This document shows, piece by piece, positions 35,697-46,966 of a stretch of DNA of 64,000 nucleotides. Made by a program: the position numbers and the translations under genes. Within the stretch, counting starts at the first letter, position 1. The number at the start of each line of letters is the position of its first letter. Origin of the DNA: Cyrtodaria siliqua (Eukaryota; Mollusca; Bivalvia; Adapedonta; Hiatellidae); assembly GCA_037043455.1 (NCBI GenBank), contig JAWPHD010011258.1, forward strand, positions 21,568 through 85,567, given 5' to 3'. A model generated the notes under the pieces. The model was given only the letters and a program-made list of their open reading frames with translations, was not told the origin of the DNA and searched no databases.

Positions 35697-35884
35697 CCGT
35701 GACTCCGTGGCCGAATGTAAATCTTCGCCTCTCTCCGCTGCGGGTTCGAATCCCACTGAGAGCTCAAACTGTAAGTGAGGAAGTGTCGATTCTTATGGAT
35801 GGTGGGAGGTGTACAGTACTGGTTCTACCCAGGAAAGGAAAAGTGGGTGGTCTGCCTCCACGACAAATAATCGACCGTCATATA
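35697..35884 (+). repeat. tRNA-derived SINE, family C
   Basis: TCCGTGGCCGAATG (A-box region), GCGGGTTCGAATCCC (B box), then GTACAGTACTGGTTCTACCC, AGGAAAGG, GTGGTCTGCCTCCACGA. It follows the gag relic directly. Confidence 0.8.
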
Positions 35885-35889
35885 TAACC

Positions 35890-36837
35890 ATACATGTGTT
35901 GACAATTACGTAAAACAACATATAAACAAACAAACAAACTTATTTGTTATAAAACTGAAGCCCAGTATTTACATGAATATCAAAGCCAGACATATTAATG
36001 TATCCCACGACATTGTCAGTTGCCCAGTCAAATACTCCATTAGTTGTGCCATTAACAGTGAGTTATGAGGGGGTTTTCATTAAGGAAATGCAGGTCTACA
36101 TTTGTGTACTAATTAGTGTACATTCATATGGATAAACAATAATACACTCAGTACATCTGAAAATGCAACATTTCTGATTTTACATTATTTTTAGTCTGCT
36201 GATTTATTGTCTCTCTGTCCCAAAGGTAACTTACATATATGGTAATAAAATAAACAGTTGTATAAGATTTGCTCTACTGCTTTCAAATATATTTCAAAAA
36301 ATAAAAATTAAAAAAATACCATTACGGTAGTCTTGCATTTTCAAATATACTGAGAATATATAACATTATGCACATAATAAAGTGTATTCAGAACAGGTAA
36401 CGTAGTTGGCGGATTTTATTAAGTTGTAGGCCCAAGCAATTGAGCACCACATGCCTGACATTGCTAAAGAGGTCTGAGGGTTCAATGCATGAAGTAAAAT
36501 GGTGCATTCTGACGAGTTTGGAGAGACATTTTTGGAAATGAACAGAACCTATCTGAGGAAAATGGTGTAGGCCTGCAGTGCCTAAAAGCAGCTGTAACAC
36601 CACTGCCTAAGGTTTATGATTCCGCCACCCCAGGACTTTCCACAATAGTTGTTAAGTGGGCTTATGGGTGAGCATGGTGCTTAGTCATTTCATTTCAGGG
36701 CTCCAAATAAGCTTTCATGTCAAAGAGTGTCAATAAATCTGCTATGTTGACTTTGATTTTTCTCAAAATGAATCGTTAATTTGAAATTTCTAAATGCCGA
36801 TTTTCAGTCATAATTTATTTTTTCAACACTGGTTTTC
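35890..36837. other. Intronic sequence, unassigned
   Basis: AT-rich. A GC-richer patch at 36391-36610 has a 71-codon minus-strand frame without recognisable motifs; I do not call it an exon. Confidence 0.5.
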
Positions 36838-37189
36838 CCCGTGTGGTTGCCGGGGTAGAATACAACTACTGCAAATATCGCTAGAGGCAGAGAGGGGTAG
36901 GACCCCACTTCATGTTGTCATTTTTTTATCATGCTCATTCAAGGTCTTCTTCATGACACCGCATATGCAAATGTGGAAACGTGGCTCCATCGTAAATGGA
37001 GTGTCTACAAAAGAATTTGCAGCAACTCTGCAGTTCTGCAGGTTAGAAGGTTCTAGGCCCATTCTCCATATTTTATCTAGATGTAAATGGCGGATGGCCA
37101 GCCTGGCATGTTCATCCCTGTTTGGCGCCATATAGGCTTTCTTGTGTTGGTGCGCCGTAAAACCCCAATTCAATTCAATTCAACACTAG
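36838..37189 (+). repeat. SINE-like family B, long copy
   Basis: Same blocks as 31733-32103 in the opposite orientation, ending GTTGGTGCGCCGTAAAACC and CAATTCAATTCAATTC. The head begins near GTGTGGTTGCCGGGG. Confidence 0.75.
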
Positions 37190-37580
37190 TTTCCTAATGT
37201 TAACCCAACATTCAAGGGTTCAGTGCAAAAGTATTGTATCTCCTTCTTTAGTCATATGTAGTTACACTAGTTTTGTGCTCAAATTCCTCATCCAGAGCTG
37301 TGTGTGGAAACTCTGGTTTTAATCTGGGACAACTACTCTGATTTCTGGTGGGAAATACTTTCAAGTCACAAATAGGTTTAAATTCAGTCCAGACTGGAAT
37401 CCGATCGATCGCACAATCCATGAATCAATAAACCATTAACACTACAATGCCACCCAATAAGAATTGAATGTATAGCAGTATATATGGTATGTTGTTGTCA
37501 AGGTAACCATTAATATCATCCTCACCATGCCATAAAGATGTAACATGACTGTGAAAAAATACTGACATTGGTAAATGTCA

Positions 37581-37901
37581 ATTGAATTGAATGTTGTTTA
37601 ACGGCTCATCAACACAGTATAGGTTATTTAAAGCCGCCCCAGAGAGAGGGGAAGGATACATAGGAATCCGGGAACCTGCCCTACTCTTATTATCGAAAAG
37701 ATTCCTATGGTTCTTTAACGTGCTCGGACGATAGACCGATACACGGGACCGCCCGGTTTACGTCCCCATCCGACGGACGAGGCTAAGGTAAAGTGTCTTG
37801 CCCAAGGACACACCGACGGAATTCAGTGGCACCACGGAGGATTGAACCCGGGGCCTCCGGTTACAAATCCGCCGCGCTACCGACTGCACCACGCCAGCCC
37901 C
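37581..37901 (-). repeat. SINE family A, full length with target duplication
   Basis: TAAATGTCA lies at 37572-37580 and again at 37902-37910. Between them is the complete SINE: tRNA-like head (TGGTGCAGTCGG on the minus strand, B box GGTTCAATCC), body, and (ATTCA)n tail next to the left duplication. Best reference copy in the window. Confidence 0.93.
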
Positions 37902-37976
37902 TAAATGTCAAACTTCAGGTGTAAAATATCAGGTCAAAGCTTTCCCATTTCTTGACTGGCAGTTTTTAATATTTAA

Positions 37977-38835
37977 AGGAACACACTCGATCCAATCTTG
38001 ATTTTTTAAAAACTGAGGGCGTCAGGTTAGTTTTTCTACACATCTTGCATTTTTACAATCACTAAAATTAATTATAAGAATAGTTCAAATCAAACTGCTT
38101 TTGGATATTATATTAACTGTTGATAATATTGCACCAATAATATATTAAAGATGAAAAAATGAAAACTCAGTTTTTTTATTTAATTATATATGCAAGCAGG
38201 TCTAAAGTCGAAATGATACTCATCTCTTTCTGCCGTTCTGCCCATGTGACTATCCCATATTTCCACTATTGTACTCAGAACAGTTGCTTTAAAGGGACAC
38301 ATGGCAATCTTGAGTTTTATTCAAACATTAAAATGTCCTCCTCGATTTACTTATCCTGCATCATTTTGACTTTAAAATGGCTTGCATATAATGAAATAAA
38401 AAAATTGAGATTTCAATTTTCTTCAACTTTTTGCCAAATATTTAAGTATATTATTGGTGCAATACTATAAAAAGTGTGTTATATGAAAACATTATTTGCT
38501 TTGAACTATTCTAACAATTAATATTAATGATTGAACAAATGCAAGTTAAGAGAAAAACTAACGGGAGCCGTGAGTTTTAAAAAAAATCAAGATTGCCTTG
38601 TGTACCTTTAATACAAAAAAAATATAGAATTCAGTATTGTACTCAACACTGTTATATAACCTCATAATACCCATAACAAATTTAAACCGATGGTAAAATA
38701 ATGCGATATTGAAATCTCAAAAATGTATTTAATTATATGCAATATAAGCAGATTTAATGTTAAAATGATGCCAGATTAATATAAATTAAATGAAAATTAA
38801 TAATGATTGATACAATTTCAAGATTGCCATGCGTC
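37977..38835. mobile_element. Nested family F MITEs
   Basis: A left end TAAAGGAACACACTCGATCC (37977) with the GTTAGTTTTTCTACAC and GCACCAATAATATATT core is cut by a second copy. That copy starts TTTAAAGGGACACATGGCAA (38289) and ends GATTGCCTTGTGTACCTTTAA (about 38611). The outer right end GATTGCCATGCGTCTCTTTAA is at about 38822-38842. Confidence 0.7.
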
Positions 38836-38838
38836 TCT

Positions 38839-39340
38839 TTAAAGGGACACTGTCCGTAAGTAAGATATTGAGCAGAACCAAATAAATGCCAGACTTTTAT
38901 TCAGTGAAATATATACATGAAAACTTGAGCATAGACCCAAAGAAGTCTGTAGTAATACATTCGTGAATTTGAAAAAAAAAGCTTTAACTGTTATTTGTAA
39001 ATAATGTGGGACCTTTTTTTCTGATAACGTGACTTCCATTAACGCATTAGGTTTTCTACATAGTAACTGTATGTTTTGCGTAATATGTATAGCCCGTTTA
39101 GCTCTGTCAGGAGCGACATCGACTATCTCGCGCTCACTATTATTACCCGCGATAGAAATTTTAGTTTGGGCTGCAAGTTCAAACGCACAAAGCGGTACTT
39201 CTTTTTTTGTAGCACGATTGAATTCCGTTAAACAATCTTGCATTTAATTAGTAAATATTCAATAATGTTTTGTGTGTAATGTTTGTGAACGTAATCAGTG
39301 TGTTTTATAAGCTAAAAGTTACGGACAGTGTCCCTTTAAG
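38839..39340. mobile_element. TTAA-type MITE abutting the family F cluster
   Basis: TTAAAGGGACACTGTCCGTAA-like left end and TTACGGACAGTGTCCCTTTAA-like right end. Its left TTTAA is shared with the family F end at 38842. A 134-codon minus frame inside has no recognisable motif. Confidence 0.8.
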
Positions 39341-39546
39341 TATAATACAAGCATAAAATAAAGTGCCTAGGAAAGGAACTCTATAAACAACTGCTTTCGT
39401 TCCAATCTTTTTCACATTTTGTATTATGTACATTTTCACAGATTGTATAAATATTGGAAATAATATAAGTTTAAATCGAGACACCCACTTCAAATACTTG
39501 AAGATTGCCGTGTGTCGCTTTAAGGATAATACAAGCATAAAATAAA
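39336..39546. repeat. Direct duplication of about 29 bp, 181 bp apart
   Basis: CTTTAAGTATAATACAAGCA with TAAAATAAA at 39334-39365 recurs as CTTTAAGGATAATACAAGCA at 39517-39546. The later copy follows a family F right end (GATTGCCGTGTGTCGCTTTAA). Confidence 0.75.
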
Positions 39547-39654
39547 CTGTTACAAGTGGGGTCTTGACAATCTTCATATTTTTTCTGGCTAGTTTTGAGA
39601 AAACGAATATATATATTTAAATGGAAATAAAAGCAACATATAAATTATCAAACC

Positions 39655-39765
39655 AATGCAACGCGAGTTTGATTCCCTATGTCGGCGTTGTGAGACGTTA
39701 AGGTTGTCAGAAACTTGGGTTTTCCCTGAGTTCTCCAGTCTCCTCCACAATCAAGACCATGTATC
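39655..39765 (+). repeat. SINE fragment with B box
   Basis: GCGAGTTTGATTCCC resembles a Pol III B box. GGGTTTTCCCTGAGTTCTCC and AGTCTCCTCCACAATCAAGACC resemble a conserved central block seen in many invertebrate SINEs. Confidence 0.5.
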
Positions 39766-39907
39766 TGCATAAGCTTTGTAGGTTGAATCTTAATCTATGT
39801 AATACAAATATATTACTACTTTTTTTTATTGTTTAGTCCACCACAGTCCACGCCATTTTCTACACTATAATTTATATATATTTAGTTAGCTGTAAGCTAA
39901 GCCTTAC

Positions 39908-40152
39908 CTCATTTTACATCCCTCAAACATTCCCGTCTTTACGAATGCTGGGCAGACGAGTGTGGTGTGTACGCCCGTGTACCCGGAGAACACAATCTCA
40001 TAATTTAGCACCTCTGTGAAGCCCACAACCCCGAATTTGGATGCGCTGTAGTCAGCGAGATTTTTCAGGCCAACGAGACCTGCGGAGCTGGCTATACTGA
40101 CGATATGACCGTGATTCCTCTTCAACATTGAGGGCAGAAAGCACTTTACTGT
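39908..40152 (-). CDS. SDR16C-type dehydrogenase, active-site exon
   Basis: 245 bp; acceptor GTTTGCAG/ACAGTA, donor ATGAG/GTAAGG, phase 0 in and 2 out. It encodes TVKCFLPSMLKRNHGHIVSI, then ASSAG with the catalytic Ser, then ADYSASKFGVVGF with Tyr-x-x-x-Lys. It continues with TTLVCPAFVKTGMFEGCKMR. The Ser-Tyr-Lys triad and the CPxFxxTGMFEGC block are intact. This is a classical short-chain dehydrogenase of the SDR16C group (RDHE2, RDH10, HSD17B11/13). Family members oxidise retinol or hydroxysteroids with NAD(P) at ER or lipid-droplet membranes. Substrate cannot be told from the sequence; the FEGC block is closest to RDHE2. Confidence 0.93.
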
Positions 40153-40202
40153 CTGCAAACACACAAAGATTACAAAATAATTGATGACATAATGATTGTG
40201 TT

Positions 40203-40710
40203 GTGGAGGATATCATCTAGTGTATGCACAGGGTACCATCTGGTGTATGCACAGGGTACCATCTGGTGTATGCACAGGGTACCATCTGGTGTATGTACTG
40301 GGTACCATCTGGTGTATGCACTGGGTACCATCTGGTGTATGCACAGGGTACCATCTGGTGTATGCACAGGGTACCATCTGGTGTATGCACTGGGTACCAT
40401 CTGATGTATGCACAGGGTACCATCTGGTGTATGCACAGGGTACCATCTGGTGTATGCACTGGGTACCATCTGGTGTATGCACAGGGTACCATCTGGTGTT
40501 GTGGAGGATATCGTCTAATGTATGCACAGGGTACCATCTGGTGTATGCACTGGGTACCATCTGGTGTATGCACAAGGTACCATCTGGTGTATGCACAGGG
40601 TACCATCTGGTGTATGCACTGGGTACCATCTGGTGTATGCACTGGGTACGTACCATCTGGTGTATGCACTGGGTACCATCTGGTGTATGCACTGGGTACC
40701 ATCTGGTGTA
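40203..40710. repeat. 23-bp minisatellite, about 21 units
   Basis: Unit ACCATCTGGTGTATGCACAG then GGT, alternating CACAG and CACTG variants. The opening GTTGTGGAGGATATC (40199) recurs at 40498, showing a 300-bp higher-order duplication. It lies in the intron, starting about 50 bp upstream (gene sense) of the exon acceptor at 40153. Because 23 is not a multiple of 3 and the unit lacks stops, all frames are open; none is a gene. Confidence 0.95.
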
Positions 40711-41141
40711 AATGTAATTATCAATTATCTGGCAATAGTTGTGCAGCTATACAATTCAGATTTACCTCATTTCCCTGTGCAGTCACGCAGTGGTAAAAGT
40801 AGTATCTACGTCAGGCAAATAATACTTATTTTTACATACAACTTAGTAGCAGTTTCTCTCCGGGACTATCAAGAAATGTTCATATGATGTTTAAGAGTTA
40901 AATTTGTTAATTTGTTCATTGATAATGCTACAAAAAGGGTGGCCATTCATCTTTAACAATCTTTCAGTCATATTACGACGGTGTCTACTACTGTAGCAGT
41001 GACTCAGGCGCTCAACATTATAGTACTGCCACATAGGAATATCATGCCGTAGTCACATGACATGATAGAGATACCCCACCCCGCCCTGTCACATTATACT
41101 GACACCGGACAAACCAGACCTAGAACTAATCTGTATAATAC

Positions 41142-41664
41142 TGAGTGCGTTCAGGGTTCTCCCATTGGACAACCAGTATGGGTTACCAACGGCCAACGAT
41201 GGTAGCATATGGTTACCATTGAGGTATCGATGTTACAGTTGGTAACCAATAAACTCTGAACGGATAAAGTAGTATATGGTACCAACGGCAGTGCAAGGTT
41301 ACCATCGGTTCCCGATATATTACCAAAATGGCAAGGCAGGGGATACCTGCCGTTTTAATACTTCAAAACCAGACAACTGAGTTGTAGTCATTGTACGTCT
41401 TATTATTCACTGGTATTTATTTTGGAATTAAATTATCAGCAATACTCGTTTCGGTGATGATTTTCGTTGCCATTTTGAACTTATGTCATAACGAGGCCAC
41501 CAATGCTACCTCAGGTCTACAGTCGCGGTAAGATTGGTTACCAACATCTTACCCATCGGCAAACTGACATCCAACGATGGCACCAGATGGTTACCAATGG
41601 TTGCCTATGGCTACCGAGGGCGCTTTCGGTAACCGATCGGATCGGAGAACCCTGAACGCACTCA
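41142..41664. mobile_element. Terminal-repeat element, 523 bp
   Basis: TGAGTGCGTTCAGGGTTCTC at the left and its exact inverse GAGAACCCTGAACGCACTCA at the right. The interior is rich in GGTTACCAA(C/T) and ACCGATGG-like words. No clear target duplication and no protein. Confidence 0.8.
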
Positions 41665-41713
41665 CCGATGCTAAATGTCAAGCAAGGGAGCTCCTAGTAC
41701 CATTTTTATTGTC

Positions 41714-41790
41714 TTTGGGATGATCTAGCCGGGGATTGACCCCATGACCTCCAACATGCAAGGTGGACATTCTACCACTACTCGATGCTC
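41714..41790 (-). repeat. tRNA-Ala(TGC)-derived sequence
   Basis: On the minus strand: AGTGGTAGAATGTCC (A-box region), anticodon region CCTTGCATGTTGG with TGC, B box GGGGTCAATCCCC. The acceptor stem is degraded. tRNA pseudogene or SINE head. Confidence 0.65.
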
Positions 41791-41875
41791 AAATGCAAAA
41801 CTAACTAGAACTATCACTGAAGGTGATGAATACTGAATACCCCCGCTTTCTTGCTATAGCCGATATGGACAAAAT

Positions 41876-42012
41876 GAATTGAATTGAATTGGGTTTTAAG
41901 GCGCATCAACACATGAAAAGGTTATATGGTACTCATCTTCCATGTACATCGAGATAAAATATGGAAAATGGGCCTAGAACCTTCTCACCCTGAACTGCAG
42001 AGTTGCTGCAAA
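41876..42012 (-). repeat. SINE-like family B, short copy
   Basis: GAATTGAATTGAATTGGG to GCAGAGTTGCTGCAAA, with a 40-bp internal deletion. Confidence 0.75.
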
Positions 42013-42053
42013 ATGAAGAATAATGTCTAAAATATCTGTTAATCTTACAATGT

Positions 42054-43371
42054 CAGTGCTCCAAGATTATTTTTTTTAGGAGACTAGCCCAGGGCTAGTG
42101 GGTCCTGAAAATCCACTAGCCCCGGGTTTTTTTTCACTAGCCCTGAGTTTTTTTGTCACAAGCCCTGTTTTTTCTTTTTTTGCATTAGCCCTGTTTTTTC
42201 TGCCAGTCACGACAATATTGTGTCGGTTAATTTTGTTGTCATTTACCAATATGAATATTAATTACATACATCTGTGGAATATTAATTACATACATCTGTG
42301 TATGTGTGTGTGTGTGTGTGCGCTTAATAAACACCTGCCTTCATTGTTTTATTGTTTCTTGTTTATTGGTTTCAACAATTGCTCAAAGATCTTTATCCAA
42401 GAACTCTGAAATGCGCGTTTTCGTTTATTAACGTCGTACTTCTTGTTCTTTGATACACAATCGTCATCATTTTTCTACTTTCACTTTCGCCTTCACTTTC
42501 AGTTACAACATTTCCCGTTTTATCTAACCTTTTAAGAAATTTCAACATTTTGTCAACCAGAAGTTTTACACAACAATGTGATGGACACCGAAAATATTTA
42601 CTATTTATACTAATTTTGCTTATTATTTAATTGTTTAACGTATTTTTATTTTAATTACTCGGAACGGTAATTATTACCGAGAGCCGCCAAACATATTACG
42701 CAATATACTTCTCATTAAACCTGTCGCTGTAATTATTATGCAAACATGATTAACACACAATGCCTCATCAGGTGAAGTTGATCTTTTATCTTGGATTACT
42801 TGATTGAATTAGTTAATCGCCAAGCTTTTATTGCCCAGCAAATCAATTAGCACCTAAAATCTAGAGCAGACATATTTTCTCCCATGATGCACCGCGTGTG
42901 TGTAAATATCCGTAAATATCATTCAATCAAATTTTACCGTTAACTATTATGGGATGGACGAGTGAGTTCATTATCGACACGGCTTCGTTATAACCCAATC
43001 AAATGCGTAGGATTGGAACAACTAATGAATATTAATGAGATATGCCCGCAGCTAACAATCGATGAATATTAATGAGATATGCCCGCAGCTAACAATCGAT
43101 CTCGAAACAACGGGCTACTCGTGTTGTTTTAACATTCAAGCTAATTGGGGTTAATTGGTTTATTGATGTTTACCGACGCGTGTTTCTTATACACACAGAG
43201 AGTGTGCCTAGGATAATAAGGCAGGTGGACTTTTTTTTGATATTTTTTTTTTATTAATTTTTTTTTGCGTGGGTGACTAGCCCGTCGGGCAGCCTGCTTT
43301 GAATTTATGAATGGCCCGACTTGAATTTTGACTAGCCCCGGGCGTCGGGCTATCCAATTTCTGGAGCACTG
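42054..43371. mobile_element. hAT-like element, 1,318 bp, 5-bp duplication
   Basis: Ends CAGTGCTCCAAG and CTGGAGCACTG, flanked on both sides by AATGT (42049-42053, 43372-43376). Subterminal ACTAGCCC(C/G)GGGCGTCGGGC words are shared with 45492-46966. A short minus-strand relic (about 42400-42560) includes TESEGESESRK, like the acidic N-terminus of the relic in the other element. A 38-bp block (GAATATTAATGAGATATGCC...) is tandemly duplicated at about 43026-43101, and (GT)n lies at 42300-42320. Confidence 0.8.
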
Positions 43372-43381
43372 AATGTGAAAG

Positions 43382-43690
43382 AATTGAAATGAATTGGGGT
43401 TTTAAAGCGCACCAACACATGAAAGGTTATATGATGCCTAACAGGAATGAACATGCCAGGCTCAATCTCCATGTACATCTCCATGTACGTTGAGATAAAA
43501 TATGGAGAATGGGCCTAGAACCTTCTCACCCTGAACTGCAGAGTTGCTGAAAGTTCTATTGTAGACACTCCATTTACGCTGGAGCCACATTATTGTTTTT
43601 CTGCCACTGCTCTAGTGATATGGGCGAGATGGCATCTGAAACAATGCAGGGGTCATGATGAAGACCTTTAATGAGCATGAACAAAAAATG
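43382..43690 (-). repeat. SINE-like family B, long copy
   Basis: GAATTGAAATGAATTGGGG to TTTAATGAGCATGAACA; contains CCATGTACATCT twice. Confidence 0.75.
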
Positions 43691-44510
43691 ATAAATGTGA
43701 AAATTCTAAGTAAAAGAAAGGTCCATAATTCTGTAAAAAGTGTTTGCAGAATCGAAAAACCATTAATGGTGAGACAGTTCATATCATCACGCGTGAACTG
43801 TGTGTCAAGTGTAATAACAATCCATGAAAAGTGTTAAAGTGAAAGCCACATGAAGTTCATTATAGTGTGAAAAATTAAGTCAAATAAAGGGCCATAATTC
43901 CATAATAAATTAGGCAATCAATGATGGGTGAATGTAGAGGGACGTATAAGATCATCAATTGTTATGTGTCTATTAAGTTTGGGAATTATCAATTCGAAAA
44001 TGTGTTAACATGCCATTATAGAATATTAGAGTGGAAAATTCTAAGACAAACAATGGGCCATAATTCTGTAATAAATTAGGCAATCAAGATGGGTGATGTA
44101 CAGGGTCAATAAGGTCATCTGTTGTTATGTGTACATGACGTTTGGGAACAATCAATTCGAAAATGTTTGAGAAAAAATGTGTTAACAGGTCATTATGCAA
44201 TATTAGAGTGGAAAATTCTAAATCAAACAAAAGGCCATAATCCTGTAATAAATTAGGCAATCAATGATGGGTGATGCAGAGGGACATAAGGTCATCAGTT
44301 GTTAGAGTATATAAAGTTTGGGAAAAATCCATTTAAAAGTGTTTGAGATATGCAAGTATTAAAAATGTTACGCGACGGGACGGGACTGGATAAAATTGTG
44401 TTACGCGACGGGACAAAATTGTGATAGGCAATGGGACATGGGGATAACGTGATTCCTATATAGCTTCCACTCCACTTTGTGAAAGCGGGGGTAAAATAAA
44501 TATACTCCAG
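43690..44510 (+). repeat. Imperfect tandem repeat of GGGCCATAAT type
   Basis: Four units of about 180 bp with GGGCCATAATTCTGTAATAA, ATTAGGCAATCAATGATGGG, AAGGTCATC(A/T)GTTGTTA. It ends at CTTTGTGAAAGCGGGGGTAA, like the hairpin end of 29338-30057. Confidence 0.8.
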
Positions 44511-44559
44511 CCATCCCATTTTAAAATGTGCGCAATTGTGAGGTACGAAAAACACTTAC

Positions 44560-44725
44560 CCAAAAATGAGCTAGAAGATTTACATTCATTGTTTTCTCTA
44601 TCATTTCATCCGGACAGTCCATGAGTTTTCTTCCCGTGACAACGCCAGCATTGTTCACCAGAATACTAACTTCTCCCACCTCCTGTTGAACCTTGGCTCC
44701 AACACTGTACACCGCATGACGATTA
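44560..44725 (-). CDS. SDR16C-type dehydrogenase, NNAG exon
   Basis: 166 bp; acceptor CACTGTTTTCAG/TAATCG, donor TTTTTGG/GTAAGTG. It encodes [27 protein letters not shown] (structural NNAG motif), then [20 protein letters not shown] and VNLLAHFW. Phase 0 out matches the next exon. [15 protein letters not shown] is closest to RDHE2-type enzymes. The first 25 coding bases and the last 26 intron bases form the unit of the minisatellite immediately upstream (44726-47410). The first codon is split with an upstream exon not securely identified here. Confidence 0.93.
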
Positions 44726-45491
44726 CTGAAAACAGTGAAATATGGAATAGGTCATTGTACACCGCATAAAACTTACTGAAAAGAGTGATTTATGAAATGG
44801 AACACTAAATAAAGCATGACAATTACTGAAAACAGTGAATTATGAAATAGATCGCTGCATACCGCATGACAATTACTGAAAACAGTGAATTATGAAATAG
44901 ATCACTGCATACCGCATGACAATTACCGAAAACTGTGAATTATGAAATAGAACTGTACACCATATGGCAATTACTGAAAACTGTGAATTATGAAATAGAA
45001 CACTGCACACCATATGGCAATTACCGAAAATGGTGAATTATGAAATAGATCGCTGCATACTACATTAACCAAAAACAGTGAATTATGAAATAGAACACTG
45101 CATACCATATGGCAATTTCTGAAAACCGTGAATTATGAAATAGATCACTGCATACCACATGGCAATTACTGAAAACCGTGAATTATGAAATGGAACACTA
45201 AATAAAGCATGATAATTACGGAAAACAGTGAATTATGAAATAGAACACTGTACACCACATGGCAATTACTGAAAACAGTGAATTATGAAATAGATCGCTG
45301 CATACCACATTTACCAAAAACATTGAATTATGAAATAGAACAATGCTTACAATATGGCAATTTCTGAAAACCGTGAATTATGAAATAGATCACTGCATAC
45401 CACATGGCAATTACTGAAAACCGTGAATTATGAAATAGAACACTAAATAAAGCATGACAATTACTGAAAACAGTGAATTATTAAATGGAAC
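44726..45491 (-). repeat. 50-bp minisatellite made of the exon's 3' splice site, block 1
   Basis: About 16 units. On the gene strand each reads TTCATAATTCACTGTTTTCA, G, TAATTGCCATG and a (T)GTGTACAGTGTT-like end. That is the intron end, the AG and the first codons of the exon at 44560-44725. Most units keep TTTTCAG; some have TTTTCGG or lose it. The first unit overlaps the exon itself. The array is interrupted at 45492 by a transposon and resumes at 46967. Confidence 0.93.
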
Positions 45492-46966
45492 CAGGGCTGT
45501 ACAAATAAGTTTTTTAGCCACTAGTCTGGGACTAGTCACCCTGTCAAAAGTGACTAGTCCCAAACAAATTGTCACTAGTCCCAAAAAATGGACACACGTC
45601 CTGAATTCTTTCGATTTCTCAGTATGTTAAAACTGCGTCTTATTTTAACGGATTTGGATACTCATTATAATTCATTATACACAGTAAATGAAACAATCCT
45701 TATTTACTCTTCAGACAGTTAATGTATGTTTGTAGGCTTCCATTGGGAGAAACAGTAGCATTAGTAAGAATCTTATGCTTCACAAAGGAGCATCCTGGAG
45801 TGACTTCTTAGCTTCTAATAGATACTCAGGGATGCACACACTTTACGAGGTTCTTGACTGAGCCAGACACAAACACGGATACAAGGCTATGGTTGGTTGT
45901 GATAAGCTTGGGATAAGCCTTGCAGAATTTACAAAACATCTTGTTATCATCCTCATGATACACTAACCATGAGAAGGTGTCTAACCAGATTTGTTTAAGT
46001 CCTGTCATTTTTGGTTTTTATCCACTACTGGATGATTTTGATTTTTTTGGTTGTCTGTGAATCACATTCAACATTTTTACTATTTTTATATTTACTTTCA
46101 CTTTCAACCTGAATATTTTCTTTATTTTTAACACCGAAAAAGTTCAACCAACTCATTTTTGAAATGTAAACATTAGCACTGCCGAATATGAAATCAAACT
46201 GATTATGTATATCAGTTTGTTTTGTTTTTATTTCATATTTTTGACAATTCTGCGAACGTAATTAGTAAACTAACACAAACTGCACAAACCGTTACCCCAC
46301 CCACTGTTCATATCTGGTACAATTACGCTCAACAATACACTGAGAAACAACAATAAATCACACCTACCGTTTCATATCAAACATGCTTCCATTATCAAAT
46401 GTCCTTAGTTTCTTTACTCATCGAAAGATTGCCGACAAATCGGCCTGATTGCTAATTAATCAAAGCGTTAGTGTAATTGTTTGAGTGTATCGCCATTTTC
46501 AGCTAACCACGTGACGAACCACGTGATGAACAGGTGATTTACCTGTAGTAGTCGTTTCATTGGCTAGCAGGTCTGGATTAAAATAGATCGGGTCATTTAA
46601 TTGGATAATGTCGATAATGCCGACTGTCAATTAAAAGTAATTTGGAGGCGGGACTTTCAGCATGTTTGATTGTTGATAAAATTGCCCCGGGTCATCGCTG
46701 ATCGCCGCTGTGGATGCTAATTGCATTACCTAAGCGATTTCAATTAAAGGATTACGTTGAGAAGTGTGCTGGGTTGTTTTATGACAGGCCGACATTGTTA
46801 ATTGGACAAATATGGGACTGAAATCTTTCAAACAGTGACACGTCCGACTTTCTCTTTTTTATTAAATTAAACTAGTCCGGGACTGAAATCTTTGAAAAAG
46901 TGACACGCCCGACTTTGGGTTTTGGACTAGTCCCGGGCGTCGGGCTATCGGATTTGTACAGCCCTG
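45492..46966. mobile_element. hAT-like element, 1,475 bp, 5-bp duplication
   Basis: Ends CAGGGCTGTACAAAT and ATTTGTACAGCCCTG are exact inverses, flanked by GGAAC on both sides (45487-45491, 46967-46971). It sits inside the splice-site minisatellite. GGACTAGTCCCGGGCGTCGG subterminal words are shared with 42054-43371. It carries a decayed N-terminal piece of a hAT transposase. Confidence 0.88.
45826..46156 (-). pseudogene. hAT transposase N-terminal relic (TTF-type zinc finger)
   Basis: From a Met at 46154-46156: MSWLNFFGVKNKENIQ, acidic stretch, stop near 46025, then one frame over KQIWLDTFSWLVYHEDDNKM and FCKFCKAYPKL. The W-L-x-Y...MFC-x-x-C-x-x-YP pattern with SVFVSGS is the TTF/BED-like zinc finger at the start of ZMYM1/KIAA1586-like hAT proteins. 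No RNase-H core is present. Confidence 0.78.

Noticed and set aside
36388..36603. 71-codon minus-strand frame in a GC-richer patch
   Set aside because: No family resemblance, and the dehydrogenase exons are complete without it.
38839..39243. 134-codon minus-strand frame
   Set aside because: Lies wholly inside a TTAA MITE; no recognisable motif.
40196..40887. Long overlapping reading frames of 100-190 codons in all frames
   Set aside because: They come from a 23-bp stop-free minisatellite; peptide content is only the repeat in shifted frames.
41714..41790. Functional tRNA-Ala gene
   Set aside because: Anticodon and B box are recognisable, but the acceptor stem and part of the D arm are degraded.
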